A stretch of 64,000 nt of DNA from Actinoplanes xinjiangensis (GTDB lineage: Bacteria > Actinomycetota > Actinomycetes > Mycobacteriales > Micromonosporaceae). The stretch spans positions 1-64,000 of the forward strand of contig NZ_QGGR01000028.1 in assembly GCF_003148685.1 (NCBI RefSeq). The letters are read 5' to 3'. Below are positions 1 through 7,854 of the stretch, in pieces; the first letter of the stretch is position 1; the number at the start of each line of letters is the position of its first letter. The position numbers and the translations under genes are program-made. The notes below the pieces were generated by a model. That model did not search any database. It saw nothing but the letters and a program-made list of their open reading frames with translations, and had not been told where the DNA came from.

Positions 1-101
1 CGAAACCATTATCTACTGGGCGGCAATCCTTCAGATGACCCGCCGCCACGCCCGTACCACAACCACCGCTATATAGATCAGAAACAGGCTCTATAGCCCT
101 G
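1..101 (+). mobile_element. Right end of an IS5-type insertion sequence (transposase tail plus end)
   Basis: An open frame enters from the left edge (base 2) and stops at TAG 74-76. It reads ETIIYWAAILQMTRRHAR, which resembles the C-terminal tail of IS5-group DDE transposases. The bases after the stop (about 77-101, ...gatcagaaacaggctct...) resemble the terminal inverted repeat of actinobacterial IS5 elements. Only the 3' end is inside the window, so completeness and target duplication cannot be judged. Identification is from memory of the family. Confidence 0.7.
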
Positions 102-119
102 TCGCCGCTGCTGCCCGAC

Positions 120-434
120 CTACTGCGCGGCCCGCAACGCCGCGGCGACTTGGACGACATTCAGATCGACGACGGCCTCCTCGCCATCCCACACACCGCG
201 TTCGCTGATGGCCAGACCGATCCAGGCCAGTTCAGCAGCATCGTCACGCATTTCGTATTCTTCGCGACTCTCCTCGCCGAACCCACCCGATTCCTCACGG
301 TCCCAGGCGGCGATCGCCGATTCGGCCAGAGATCGAGGCAACCGCACACTGATCCGATTGACCTGGGACTCCAGCCGAGTACCGATCGCTGCGAGCACGG
401 TCCGGTCATCCCGGTATCGCCAAGTACTGCTCAT
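120..434 (-). CDS. Small acidic hypothetical protein
   Basis: A 104-residue acidic protein starting MSSTWRYRDDRTVLAAIG. It has no signal peptide or membrane segment. The middle (RISVRLPRSLAESAIAAWDREE) resembles the ribbon-helix-helix or helical head of small antitoxin-like proteins, but no partner toxin gene is adjacent. The strand was chosen because the protein is globular and acidic, while opposite-strand frames give Pro/Arg-rich sequence. It lies just inside an IS5-type end, so it may be the edge of a transposed segment. Function unknown. Confidence 0.55.
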   Translation of the reverse strand: MSSTWRYRDDRTVLAAIGTRLESQVNRISVRLPRSLAESAIAAWDREESGGFGEESREEYEMRDDAAELAWIGLAISERGVWDGEEAVVDLNVVQVAAALRAAQ

Positions 435-562
435 GGTCGCCCACGACCTGAGGCTACTGGGAGCCTAGACCGGTGAACGTTACTGGTCAGGGCACTAGCC
501 GGAGCTGTCACGGATCATCTGGCCTAGACCCGTAACGCATCAAGTGGCGCCCGGCATTGGTA

Positions 563-593
563 GGCAGCAGTGGGAGGCAGCAGTGGGAGGCAG
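563..593. repeat. 13-bp direct tandem repeat, about 2.4 copies
   Basis: The unit ggcagcagtggga occurs at 563-575 and 576-588 and begins again at 589-593. The unit is not a multiple of three, so gain or loss of a copy shifts any frame that reads through it. It sits in the possible 5' end of the next membrane-protein gene. Confidence 0.8.
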
Positions 594-646
594 GTGGCGG
601 CGACGACGCCTATCGCCTGTTGCCCCTGGTTGCGACAATCGGCGCC

Positions 647-1216
647 GTGTCGTTCCTCGATCGGATAACGCCCTTCCTCTGGCTCGTCGTGGCCGTCTGC
701 ACCATCGGGCTGGCCTCCGAAGTGGTCGGCATCGCGCAGCAGATCCCCGTCCAGCGCGGCATCGACGCGCACACCGTCCGGCTCCCCGGCACCTTCGTCG
801 AGCTGGACAAGGAGGGGAAGTTCCACGACGACAAGCACATCGTCTCGTACGCCTACGCCGACCGTGGCTTCCGAACGCCGCTACGGGGGCTGCCCGGCAA
901 CCCGGACGTCGGCGCGAAGGTGTGCGTGGAGATCGACGCGACCCGGCCCGAGAACATGCGCCCCTGCGACACCCTCGGCGGGCTCGGTGACAGCCTGGCC
1001 GGCCTGGGCTGGGGCAGCGCCTTCCTCCTGCCCGCGCTTCTGGCCCTGTGGTCGCGCAACGACTTCGACTTCGGCTGGAGTATCGACTGGCGGGGAGAGT
1101 ACCGGCGGCCCGAACGCCCCCACCCGTCGACCCTGCGGCGTAAACCGACCCGCCGGGACCGCAAGCGGGCCCGTAAGGCCGAGCGCGAGGCCGAGGACGA
1201 ACTGTTCGGACGGTGA
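647..1216 (+). CDS. Two-TM membrane protein of unknown function
   Basis: About 189 residues from GTG 647 (MSFLDRITPFLWLVVAVCTIG). One hydrophobic segment lies near the N-terminus and a second near residue 115-135 (LGWGSAFLLPALLALW). An extracytoplasmic-type stretch between them has paired cysteines (VCVEID... RPCDT). The C-terminal tail is very basic (RRKPTRRDRKRARKAEREAEDE) and should be cytoplasmic. The frame is open back to TTG 557, but that extension is low-complexity and crosses the 13-bp tandem repeat, so GTG 647 is preferred; a gacaat box 7 nt upstream would suit a leaderless start. It resembles DUF3592-like proteins; no function can be assigned. Confidence 0.6.
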   Translation: MSFLDRITPFLWLVVAVCTIGLASEVVGIAQQIPVQRGIDAHTVRLPGTFVELDKEGKFHDDKHIVSYAYADRGFRTPLRGLPGNPDVGAKVCVEIDATRPENMRPCDTLGGLGDSLAGLGWGSAFLLPALLALWSRNDFDFGWSIDWRGEYRRPERPHPSTLRRKPTRRDRKRARKAEREAEDELFGR

Positions 1217-1246
1217 CGCCCCCAGCATCCGGGGTGCCGGCGCCGG

Positions 1247-1924
1247 TCAGGCCCGGCAGTACCTCTCCTGCGCGAGACGGCCGGATTCGGTGGCCTGCGG
1301 GTCGGGGCACCCGACGACGTCGCTCTCGGGGTCGGTCCAACCGATCAGGGTGCCGCTGGTGGTGGTGCCGTCGGAGCAGGTGCCGGTGAAGTCGACCGTG
1401 ACGGTGCGGACCGCCGCGTAGGCGACGTGGATACCGTCGGCGAGCCGGTGCCGTGTCCTGACGACGGCCACCGCGTCCTCGCCGGGGCTGCGGTCGGTGG
1501 AGAACCGCGCCGCCACCTCGGGGGCGAGCAGCCGCAGGACGTCAGCGATCGTGCCGATGCCGGCGGCGGTCCAGGTGACGCGTCCTCTCTCCGTGTCGCC
1601 GGCCACGGTCACGTCACTCTCGATCCGGCCGTTCGTCATCACGACGCGCTGGGCGGTGGTGACCCGCCGGCCGTGTACCACCGGTGTGGCTGCCTGCACC
1701 GACGTCAGGGCACAGGTGGGCGTCAGCTCGAATCCGTTCGGCCCCCACGATCCGGACGGAGCGCCGGTCGTCACGCCGCCGACCACGCACCCCGGGAGGG
1801 CGGTCAGCGAGAGGGCGAGGGGTACGGCGATTCTCCCGAAGCCCGCCGTGCCGGGACTTCGACGTCGCCGAGGATGCCGGTCAGCACGTCGCGCAGGTCG
1901 CCGAGGGCTGCCGGATTCCGCCAC
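1247..1924 (-). CDS. Putative lipoprotein of unknown function
   Basis: The clear part of this protein begins with a hydrophobic segment and lipobox (IAVPLALSLTALPGC), followed by about 180 residues of beta-rich, Thr/Val-rich sequence containing paired cysteines (GTCSDG, VGCPDP, RYCRA). It is predicted to be exported and lipidated on Cys. The start is a problem: no ATG or GTG lies close to the signal peptide. The nearest is GTG 1924, which gives an unusually long Arg-rich n-region of about 30 residues. A frameshift or a rare start codon near 1840 is possible. It diverges from the HAD gene at 1994. Confidence 0.6.
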   Translation of the reverse strand: MAESGSPRRPARRADRHPRRRRSPGTAGFGRIAVPLALSLTALPGCVVGGVTTGAPSGSWGPNGFELTPTCALTSVQAATPVVHGRRVTTAQRVVMTNGRIESDVTVAGDTERGRVTWTAAGIGTIADVLRLLAPEVAARFSTDRSPGEDAVAVVRTRHRLADGIHVAYAAVRTVTVDFTGTCSDGTTTSGTLIGWTDPESDVVGCPDPQATESGRLAQERYCRA

Positions 1925-1993
1925 GGGCCGGAGTCTACGGCCCGTGGCGGACCCGCCCGCCGGCGTAGTGCGCGGGGTGAAAGGATCAAGAAG

Positions 1994-2638
1994 GTGAAGA
2001 AGTACATCCTCTTCGATCATGACGGCGTTCTGGTCGACACCGAGTCCTGGTACTACCTGGCCGGCGAACGTGCCCTGGCAGACATCGGCGTCACCCTGGA
2101 CAGGGAGCGGTATCTGCGGGACATGAGCCGCGGATGGGGCACCTGGGAGCAGGCCCGAGCCGCCGGTGTCGACGAGCAGACCATCGCCAGGCAGCGTGCG
2201 GTCCGCGATCGGTACTACCAGGAGTATCTGAGGACCGAGGACATCGAGATCGACGGTGTCGTCGACGCCCTCGCCGAGTTGTCGCGGCATGTTCGAATGG
2301 CCATCGTGACGACCGCGAAGCGCGTGGATTTCAACATCATCCACGAACGCCGCCAGATCACGCGGTTCATGGATTTCGTCCTCGCCCGCGGGGACTATGA
2401 GCTCGCCAAACCGCACCCGGAGCCCTACCTGACCGGCTTGCGGCGTTTCGGGGCCACACCGGAGGAGACCCTGGTCGTGGAGGACTCCTCCCGGGGGCTG
2501 AACTCCGCCGTGGCGGCCGGCATCGACTGTGCCGTCGTCCACAACGACTTCACCGCGTCACAGGACTTCGCTGGGGCCGCCCATCGCATCGGCTCTCTGA
2601 TGGAGCTGAAGGACGTCGTCCTTCACCGGCGTGCGTGA
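1994..2638 (+). CDS. HAD-superfamily phosphatase
   Basis: A 214-residue beta-phosphoglucomutase-type HAD hydrolase. Motif I is FDHDGVLVDT (nucleophile Asp plus acid Asp), motif II is IVTTAKR, motif III includes the Lys in LAKPHPEPYL, and motif IV is VVEDSSRG. A helical cap of about 65 residues follows motif I, as usual for subfamily I. GTG 1994 puts the start four residues before the first beta strand (MKKYILFDHDG) and has a purine-rich aaggatcaag upstream. The substrate is not predictable; these enzymes dephosphorylate small metabolites in the cytoplasm. Diverges from the lipoprotein gene. Confidence 0.85.
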   Translation: MKKYILFDHDGVLVDTESWYYLAGERALADIGVTLDRERYLRDMSRGWGTWEQARAAGVDEQTIARQRAVRDRYYQEYLRTEDIEIDGVVDALAELSRHVRMAIVTTAKRVDFNIIHERRQITRFMDFVLARGDYELAKPHPEPYLTGLRRFGATPEETLVVEDSSRGLNSAVAAGIDCAVVHNDFTASQDFAGAAHRIGSLMELKDVVLHRRA

Positions 2639-2747
2639 CCGGCGGGGGCGGGTGTTCCCGAGCTCACGTACCGGCCGGCCCGCTGGTCAGGGCGTCCACA
2701 TCCGGTAGTCGGTAGTATCCACGGACAGTTCGAACTCTGGAGCGTTG

Positions 2748-3617
2748 ATGACCTACCCTCCACCGCCCGGACAGCCGCCCTTTCCGCCGTCCCCCGGTGA
2801 GCCGCTCCCGCCGCCCGTCGACCCGTATGACTCCCCGCAGCACACGGCGCCGCTCTACGCTCAGCCCGACTACGGACGACCCGGCTACGGGCAGGCGGCC
2901 CCCACTCATCCCGGTTACGGCCAGCCGGTTCAACCCGGCTACGGCGGGCCGGGTTATCCGACGGCACCGCCCTCACCCGCGGCCACGTCCCGGACGGTGA
3001 TGATCGCCCTGCTGTCGGCGGCGATCGCCCTGGTCCTGCTCGTGGGCGGCGGCGTCGCCGTCTACCTGATCGGTGAGAACAGCTCCCGCGAAAAGAAGGA
3101 CACCGTCACACAGGGTACGAGTCCGAGCGCCGGTCCCAGCGCGAGCGCGCAGCCGGCACCGGATGGGATCAGCATCAGTGAGCCGGACACCCTGAACGGC
3201 CACGCCAAGATCGAGGCCAAGGAGTTCTCCTCGCTCACCGGCGAACTGGAGAAGGTGCTGGAGGGCTATCCGGGCGCGGCGAACGCGTTCGGAGCCGTCT
3301 ACGGTTCCCCGGCCGACAAGAAGATGATCGCGGCCATCGCGGCCGAGGTCGACATCGACGACCCGCAGCGGATGCTCGACACCGTGTTCCAGTCGTTCAG
3401 CGGCGAGAACCAGCTGACCGGTGTCTCACCGGCCAGCACCGGCTCGCTCGGCGGCGTGGCCCAGTGCGGCAGCACCACCGTCGGCAAGGAGAACATGGCG
3501 ATCTGCGGCTGGGCCGACGAGGGCAGCGTGGGAATGTTCCTGTTCCTCTACCAGACCGCGGTCGACGTCAAGGGCGACTTCCCCGACATGCGAGCGGAGA
3601 TCGAGACGAAAGACTGA
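2748..3617 (+). CDS. Proline-rich single-pass membrane protein
   Basis: 289 residues. Residues 1-80 are Pro/Gly/Tyr-rich with repeated PGYGQ-like units. One membrane segment (MIALLSAAIALVLLVGGGVAVYLI, about 85-110) follows, then a Ser/Pro linker and a roughly 150-residue extracytoplasmic domain with one pair of cysteines (AQCGSTT...MAICGW). This layout (cytoplasmic Pro-rich tail, one TM, outer globular domain) is common in actinobacterial envelope proteins of unknown role. ATG 2748 follows tggagcg at a usual distance; an in-frame TTG lies one codon earlier. Ends 18 nt before the convergent gene. Confidence 0.75.
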   Translation: MTYPPPPGQPPFPPSPGEPLPPPVDPYDSPQHTAPLYAQPDYGRPGYGQAAPTHPGYGQPVQPGYGGPGYPTAPPSPAATSRTVMIALLSAAIALVLLVGGGVAVYLIGENSSREKKDTVTQGTSPSAGPSASAQPAPDGISISEPDTLNGHAKIEAKEFSSLTGELEKVLEGYPGAANAFGAVYGSPADKKMIAAIAAEVDIDDPQRMLDTVFQSFSGENQLTGVSPASTGSLGGVAQCGSTTVGKENMAICGWADEGSVGMFLFLYQTAVDVKGDFPDMRAEIETKD

Positions 3618-3634
3618 TCGGGCGGCTGTCCGGC

Positions 3635-4921
3635 CTATGTCTGAAGCTCGGGAAAGCAGCTTCGTGCGTAGTGACCGAGATTCTTGGCGTTGTCGTACGC
3701 GACACCACCGGCCGGTGGGCGATCGGCGCCGGGGCGGGGTACGTCACGGGCGAGCCGGCGTACCCGGGGGGTCTTGTCCAGGTGGGAGGTCCATTGCCGC
3801 CACGGCCCGTCGTAGCGTGGCTGGAACCGGCGCCCGTCGATGTCGTCCGCGGTGGGAAGTCGTGGGAACACGCCGTCGAGGAACTCCACCAGGCCGTACG
3901 GCCGGCCGCTGCGTTCTTCGACCTGGTGGCAGTAACACAGCACCCAGGCGTCCTCGCGGCATCCGATCGCGTACACGTCGCCGCCCCGGGGCTCCCCCCG
4001 TAGTTCGGGCGGCAGCGGCGCGGCCCGCACCGTCCTGGCAGCCGGCCGTCGGGGCGGCGCCGCCGGCGGCCGGGGAGGTGCGGTCGGCCGGTCGAGGTGG
4101 CCGAAGAGCCGGTCGACGAGCGGTTCGGTGATGCCGTGCCCGGCGGTCCAGAACGACAGTGGGGCGCTGACCTCGACGCGGACGCTGGGGCGTTCGTCGC
4201 GCTGCCGGGCGGTGGTGAATCGGGTGAGCATCCCGGGATGTGACGGCGTCTGGAGTATGCCGAGGAAGGCGAGATCTTCCAGCAGGGACGTGTACGCGCC
4301 GAGTCTCCGCCCGCCGGGAAGCAGATCGCGGGCGCGCAGTGCCTGCGCGGCCTGGCCGGGGCGGGTGGCCGGTGGCAGCGCCCGCAGCACGTCGAGGATC
4401 TCGTGGAGGGTCCACACGTCGTGCGGTCCGGGTACCGGCACCGGCTGGGTGACGTCCTCCAGCACCAGGACGTAGGCACAGACGTCTCCGGGCAGCGGTG
4501 AGTCATGCTCGCGGAGCCGCCATGATCCGGTGGTGTCCACGGTGACCGTCGCGTCGACGAAGCACACGTCGCAGGTTCGCCGGCCGGCCGGGTAGGGGTG
4601 GGCCGGCATCGCCCCGGCGAGGGCCACCGCCGGCAGTGGTCCCCGCCAGCGCGGCGGCGCCGACCCCAGGCCGGCCACGAAGGCGTCGGCGGCGGTGCGC
4701 TCGTCGACCGTGGCGGCGAGCGCGCGCAGGCGCGTCACCGCCTCGTCGTGGGTGAAGGTCCGGAAGGTGTTGGGCGCCAGTCCACGGTCCGCGAGGGCCC
4801 GCAACTGCTCCGGTGTGATCGTCGCCGGTATGTGGTGGGCGTGCCGGCCGTGGACGTCCAGGTAGGCGTTCGCGGCGGCGTAGATCCGGTCGAGCAGGGC
4901 GAACGCCTCCTGGTGATCCAC
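3635..4921 (-). CDS. Hypothetical cytoplasmic protein
   Basis: 428 residues with no signal peptide or TM segment. The N-terminal 90 residues are helical (MDHQEAFALLDRIYAAANAYLDVHG). A Cys pair (RRTCDVCF, about residue 118) sits in the middle. Around 270-290 there is a Pro-rich linker (APPRPPAAPPRRPAA), followed by a C-terminal domain with GGDVYAIGCREDAWVLCYCHQ and PRYDGPWRQW. The linker points to two separately folded domains. I do not recognise the family. It diverges from the VOC gene at 5004 with about 80 nt between them. Confidence 0.75.
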   Translation of the reverse strand: MDHQEAFALLDRIYAAANAYLDVHGRHAHHIPATITPEQLRALADRGLAPNTFRTFTHDEAVTRLRALAATVDERTAADAFVAGLGSAPPRWRGPLPAVALAGAMPAHPYPAGRRTCDVCFVDATVTVDTTGSWRLREHDSPLPGDVCAYVLVLEDVTQPVPVPGPHDVWTLHEILDVLRALPPATRPGQAAQALRARDLLPGGRRLGAYTSLLEDLAFLGILQTPSHPGMLTRFTTARQRDERPSVRVEVSAPLSFWTAGHGITEPLVDRLFGHLDRPTAPPRPPAAPPRRPAARTVRAAPLPPELRGEPRGGDVYAIGCREDAWVLCYCHQVEERSGRPYGLVEFLDGVFPRLPTADDIDGRRFQPRYDGPWRQWTSHLDKTPRVRRLARDVPRPGADRPPAGGVAYDNAKNLGHYARSCFPELQT

Positions 4922-4990
4922 GACGGCGAGGATAGCCCAGCCGTACGACGACGCGGGTGTTATCCGTTTGAAGCGGGCCCGGCCCTGCCC

Positions 4991-5003
4991 TAGGGTGCTG
5001 CGG
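4991..5003 (+). promoter_or_regulatory. Probable leaderless promoter (-10 box) of the VOC gene
   Basis: tagggt at 4991-4996 fits the actinobacterial -10 consensus TAnnnT and lies 7 nt before ATG 5004. Transcription would start at or next to the start codon. The same arrangement recurs through the window. Confidence 0.45.
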
Positions 5004-5360
5004 ATGAGACTGCGTCACGTGACCGTCGATTGTGCGGACCCCTATCAGCTGGCCACGTTCTGGAGCCGGTTGACCGGCTGGCCGGTCTCCGGAATCGATC
5101 AGCCCGGCGACGACGAGGTGCTCGTCGAGGCGCCCGACCCGGTGCCCGGTCTGCTGTTCGTCCGGGTGGCCGAGCCGCGCACGGTCAAGAACCGGGTGCA
5201 CCTCGACTGGAAGCCCGACGGGCGGTCCCGCGACGAGGAGGTCGACCGGGCCGTCGACCTCGGAGCCACCATCCACGAGGACCACCGCGGTCCCGAGGAC
5301 CGTGGCTGGGTGACGTTGCGCGACCCCGAGGGCAATGAGTTCTGCATCGAACGACAGTGA
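5004..5360 (+). CDS. VOC-family (glyoxalase/bleomycin-resistance fold) protein
   Basis: 118 residues with one vicinal-oxygen-chelate module pair: MRLRHVTVDCADPYQLATFWSRLTGW at the N-terminus, VHLDW in the middle and VTLRDPEGNEFCIE at the C-terminus, where the conserved Glu would be a metal ligand. Members bind a divalent metal and act as dioxygenases, glyoxalases or drug-sequestering dimers; the substrate cannot be told. The start was set at ATG 5004, behind a -10-like box, rather than the upstream in-frame ATG 4968. Its 3' end faces the HxlR regulator gene with 21 nt between. Confidence 0.85.
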   Translation: MRLRHVTVDCADPYQLATFWSRLTGWPVSGIDQPGDDEVLVEAPDPVPGLLFVRVAEPRTVKNRVHLDWKPDGRSRDEEVDRAVDLGATIHEDHRGPEDRGWVTLRDPEGNEFCIERQ

Positions 5361-5381
5361 CGTCGACGGCGTCTCGCGACG

Positions 5382-6026
5382 TCAGCTCTCGGGTATCGGA
5401 GCCGGGGCCAGGTCGAGAGGCCACGGGAAGTCCGGGGCGACCCGCCTGCCCCAGGCATACAGTTGCTCGAACAACGGCTTCGACGCGGCGCCCACCCCGG
5501 TCAGGGCATATCCGCCGGTCGACAGCTTCTCGACCAGACCCAGATCGGTCAGCTCGCGGAGCTCCCGTGCCAGCGACGGCTTGCTGATCGGGTCGAGGAG
5601 CCGCTGAATCTCCGAGAACCTGCGGGCGCCGCCGGTCAGCGTGTGCACCACCCACACCTTCCACCGGCCGCCCAGGCTGACCAGCCAGTCCGTGTCGCCG
5701 CGGGTGTCGAACCACTCCCCCCACTCGAGCAGATGACGCAGAATGGGCTCCTGCTGCCGTCCCGTGGACGTCAACGAATACTCCACCCGGATCCGGCGCT
5801 CCGGGAAGACCACCCGGCGGACCACGCCCGCCTGCTCCAGCGCGCGTAGCTGAACGACGAGCATCTGCCGGCCGGCATCGGGCATGCGCCGGCGCAGATC
5901 GGACAACCGCAGCGGACCGTCGAGCAGGTGGACCATGCTCCAGAACATCCACTTGCCGCCCACGCCCGAACCGCCGTAGGGGCATACCAGCAGCTTGCTC
6001 ACCCGCCCCATCACGAACCCCCGCAA
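5382..6026 (-). CDS. Tandem HxlR-type transcriptional regulator (two winged-helix domains)
   Basis: 214 residues holding two consecutive HxlR winged helices. Domain 1 is about residues 24-105 (GGKWMFWSMVHLL, LRRRMP, LRALEQAGVVRR, EYSLTSTGR). Domain 2 is about 115-205 (LGGRWKVWVVHTLTGG, RRFSEIQRLL, LRELTDLGLVEKL, YALTGVG). HxlR proteins are normally about 110-150 residues with one domain and work as dimers, so this looks like an internal pseudo-dimer. The usual N-terminal Cys is present only as LVCPYGG. It diverges from the alpha/beta hydrolase at 6117, its likely target. ATG 6011 is an alternative start. Confidence 0.85.
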   Translation of the reverse strand: MRGFVMGRVSKLLVCPYGGSGVGGKWMFWSMVHLLDGPLRLSDLRRRMPDAGRQMLVVQLRALEQAGVVRRVVFPERRIRVEYSLTSTGRQQEPILRHLLEWGEWFDTRGDTDWLVSLGGRWKVWVVHTLTGGARRFSEIQRLLDPISKPSLARELRELTDLGLVEKLSTGGYALTGVGAASKPLFEQLYAWGRRVAPDFPWPLDLAPAPIPES

Positions 6027-6116
6027 GGTCGCATAAAATTGCTCTATTCTGCACGCTCGTTTCCCGCAATACCGTCTGATCGTATCGAGGCGACACGAGA
6101 AAACGGGGAACGATAA
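6027..6116. promoter_or_regulatory. Divergent promoter region between regulator and hydrolase
   Basis: This 90-nt gap is more AT-rich than its flanks (ataaaattgctctatt). It contains the interrupted repeat atac-N9-gtat (cgtctgatc as spacer). It must hold the promoters of both divergent genes and probably the operator of the tandem HxlR protein. No exact operator can be assigned by eye. Confidence 0.4.
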
Positions 6117-7085
6117 ATGCGCAGGATAATCAGAATCGCGGCCGTGATCGCCGCCATCGTGGTGCTGGCGAGCACCGGACTGATTCTGTGGGAGCCGGGC
6201 TCACCTCCCGCATTCGCCCGGGCGGAGACGGCGCGCGGCCCGATGACGTACGACCTGGACGGCACCGACGGTCCGGTGGTCCTCTCGGTGCACGCCGGTC
6301 TGGGCGGCGCCGACCAGGGCCGGCTGTTCGCCCGCTTTCTGCGCGACGGCGGCTTCCGCGTTCTGAGCCCGTCGCGGCCCGGTTACCCCGGCACGCCGTT
6401 GAGCAGCGGCCGAACCCTGGAGGAACAGGCTGATCTGCTCGCCGCCCTGCTGGACAGCCTGCACATCGAGCAGGTGGGGCTCTTCGCCGCCTCGGCCGGG
6501 GCCCCGGTCGCGTACACCTTCGCCGCCCGCCATCCGGACCGGGTCTGGGCTCTGATCTCGGTGGCCGGCGTGAGCCTTCCGAATCCGGACTGGACGCCGT
6601 CCACGCCGGTTCGCCGGTTCTTCGTCGACAAGGTCGTCCAGAAGATCGCCTACCTCACCGGCTCGATCTCCGTCGACACGATCGTCTCCGCGACTCTCGA
6701 CGAGACCAGCCTCTTCACCGCGGCCGAGAAAACGGAGCGGAAGAATCACATCATCGGCGATCCCGACGTCAGAGATCTTTTCACGGCGATGGTGGAAACC
6801 ACTTTCCCGTACGAGGAGAGGATGCCGGGCACCGACAATGACGCCCGGCAGGCGAGGAATCTGGCACTTCCGCTGCGCGGGATAAGCACGCCCACACTGG
6901 TCGTGCACGGCCTCGCGGACGGTGACGTCCCGTTTCGCGACGGGGAGAATGCCGCCGCCCTGATCAGCGGTGCGCAGCACCATTGGATGCCCGGTGAGGA
7001 TCACCTCGGCTTCTGGCTGAGCCCGCGGGCCGCCGACCACCAGCGCGTCGCCCGTGACTTCCTGCTGACCCACACACCCCGGTGA
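6117..7085 (+). CDS. Membrane-anchored or exported alpha/beta hydrolase
   Basis: 322 residues. An N-terminal hydrophobic segment (IIRIAAVIAAIVVLASTGLIL, 4-24) acts as signal anchor, followed by an alpha/beta hydrolase fold. The nucleophile elbow is FAASAGAP with Ser126; the acid is in VVHGLADGDVPF and the base is the His in GEDHLGFW near residue 294. An oxyanion-loop-like HAGLGGADQGR is at about 59. RBS ggggaacg precedes ATG 6117. Probably controlled by the divergent tandem HxlR protein. Substrate unknown; an ester- or lactone-cleaving enzyme outside the cytoplasm is the likely class. Confidence 0.85.
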   Translation: MRRIIRIAAVIAAIVVLASTGLILWEPGSPPAFARAETARGPMTYDLDGTDGPVVLSVHAGLGGADQGRLFARFLRDGGFRVLSPSRPGYPGTPLSSGRTLEEQADLLAALLDSLHIEQVGLFAASAGAPVAYTFAARHPDRVWALISVAGVSLPNPDWTPSTPVRRFFVDKVVQKIAYLTGSISVDTIVSATLDETSLFTAAEKTERKNHIIGDPDVRDLFTAMVETTFPYEERMPGTDNDARQARNLALPLRGISTPTLVVHGLADGDVPFRDGENAAALISGAQHHWMPGEDHLGFWLSPRAADHQRVARDFLLTHTPR

Positions 7086-7092
7086 GGCGCAG

Positions 7093-7731
7093 TCACGCCG
7101 CTTCCCGGCGCAGGCGGGTGTTGAGCCCGTGCTTCACCTCGGGCCAGTCGTCGTCGGTGACGGCGTACACGACGGTGTCACGCCATGAGCCGTCGGCGCG
7201 GCGGCGATGCTTGCGCAGTATCCCCTCCCGGCTTGCGCCCAGCCGCTCGATCGCGGCCTGCGCGCGTTCGTTGAGGACGTCGGTGACCAGCGTGACCCGG
7301 ATCGCGCCGAGGGTTTCGAAGGCGAAGCCGAGCATCAGCAGCTTCGCCTCGGCGTTCGCGCCGGTGCCCCACCACGGCCGTCCGAGCCAGGTGTATCCGA
7401 TCGTCAGGGTGCGCAACGTCGGATCGGGATCGGCGAAGGACGTCGTACCCGCGAACCGGCCCGTCGCCGTGTCGATCTGGGCGTACGGGAGACGGGCCCC
7501 GCGGGCGCGCGCGGCGAGCGCGGCAACGATGTGGGCGCGGGCGTCGTCCACGGTCACCGGCCGGGTCAGTGCCCCGGCCGGCGGGCTCTGCCATCGGAAG
7601 ATCTCGGCTGCCTCGTCGTCGTCGCCGGCCGCCGCCAGGTAGTCGGCCGCGTGTTCGTACCGGAGAGGTTCGAGCCGGATCCGGTCGCCGGCCAGAGCGG
7701 GCATGGCATACCAGAGGCCGTTTTCAGTCAC
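7093..7731 (-). CDS. GNAT acetyltransferase, RimJ/RimL type
   Basis: 212 residues of the GNAT fold. IRLEPLRYEHAADYLAA is strand 1/helix 1, TIGYTWLGRPWWGTGANAEAKLLML carries the acetyl-CoA pyrophosphate loop (degenerate Q/RxxGxG/A), and AIRVTLVTDVLNERAQAAIERLGASREGILRKHRR is the C-terminal helix typical of RimJ/RimL N-alpha- or small-molecule acetyltransferases. GTG 7731 was chosen because the longer frame from 7785 adds a low-quality Arg/His-rich leader. It diverges from a second GNAT gene at 7855. Confidence 0.85.
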   Translation of the reverse strand: MTENGLWYAMPALAGDRIRLEPLRYEHAADYLAAAGDDDEAAEIFRWQSPPAGALTRPVTVDDARAHIVAALAARARGARLPYAQIDTATGRFAGTTSFADPDPTLRTLTIGYTWLGRPWWGTGANAEAKLLMLGFAFETLGAIRVTLVTDVLNERAQAAIERLGASREGILRKHRRRADGSWRDTVVYAVTDDDWPEVKHGLNTRLRREAA

Positions 7732-7842
7732 GGGGGCATCATCGCAGGCGCCCGAGTGTGGACCGTGGTGGCGACGCCACCGCACACTGGCCGGCTTCGC
7801 GGTGCTCCACCGATCACCGCCGAAGCGCGTGCCGTCGACTTC

Positions 7843-7854
7843 TATGATCCGGCG
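7843..7854 (+). promoter_or_regulatory. Probable leaderless promoter of the second GNAT gene
   Basis: tatgat at 7843-7848 is a near-perfect -10 box and stands exactly 6 nt before ATG 7855, leaving no room for a ribosome-binding site. Confidence 0.5.

Noticed and set aside
563..593. Tandem repeat as a CRISPR array
   Set aside because: Units are 13 bp, directly adjacent without spacers, and only about 2.4 copies are present.
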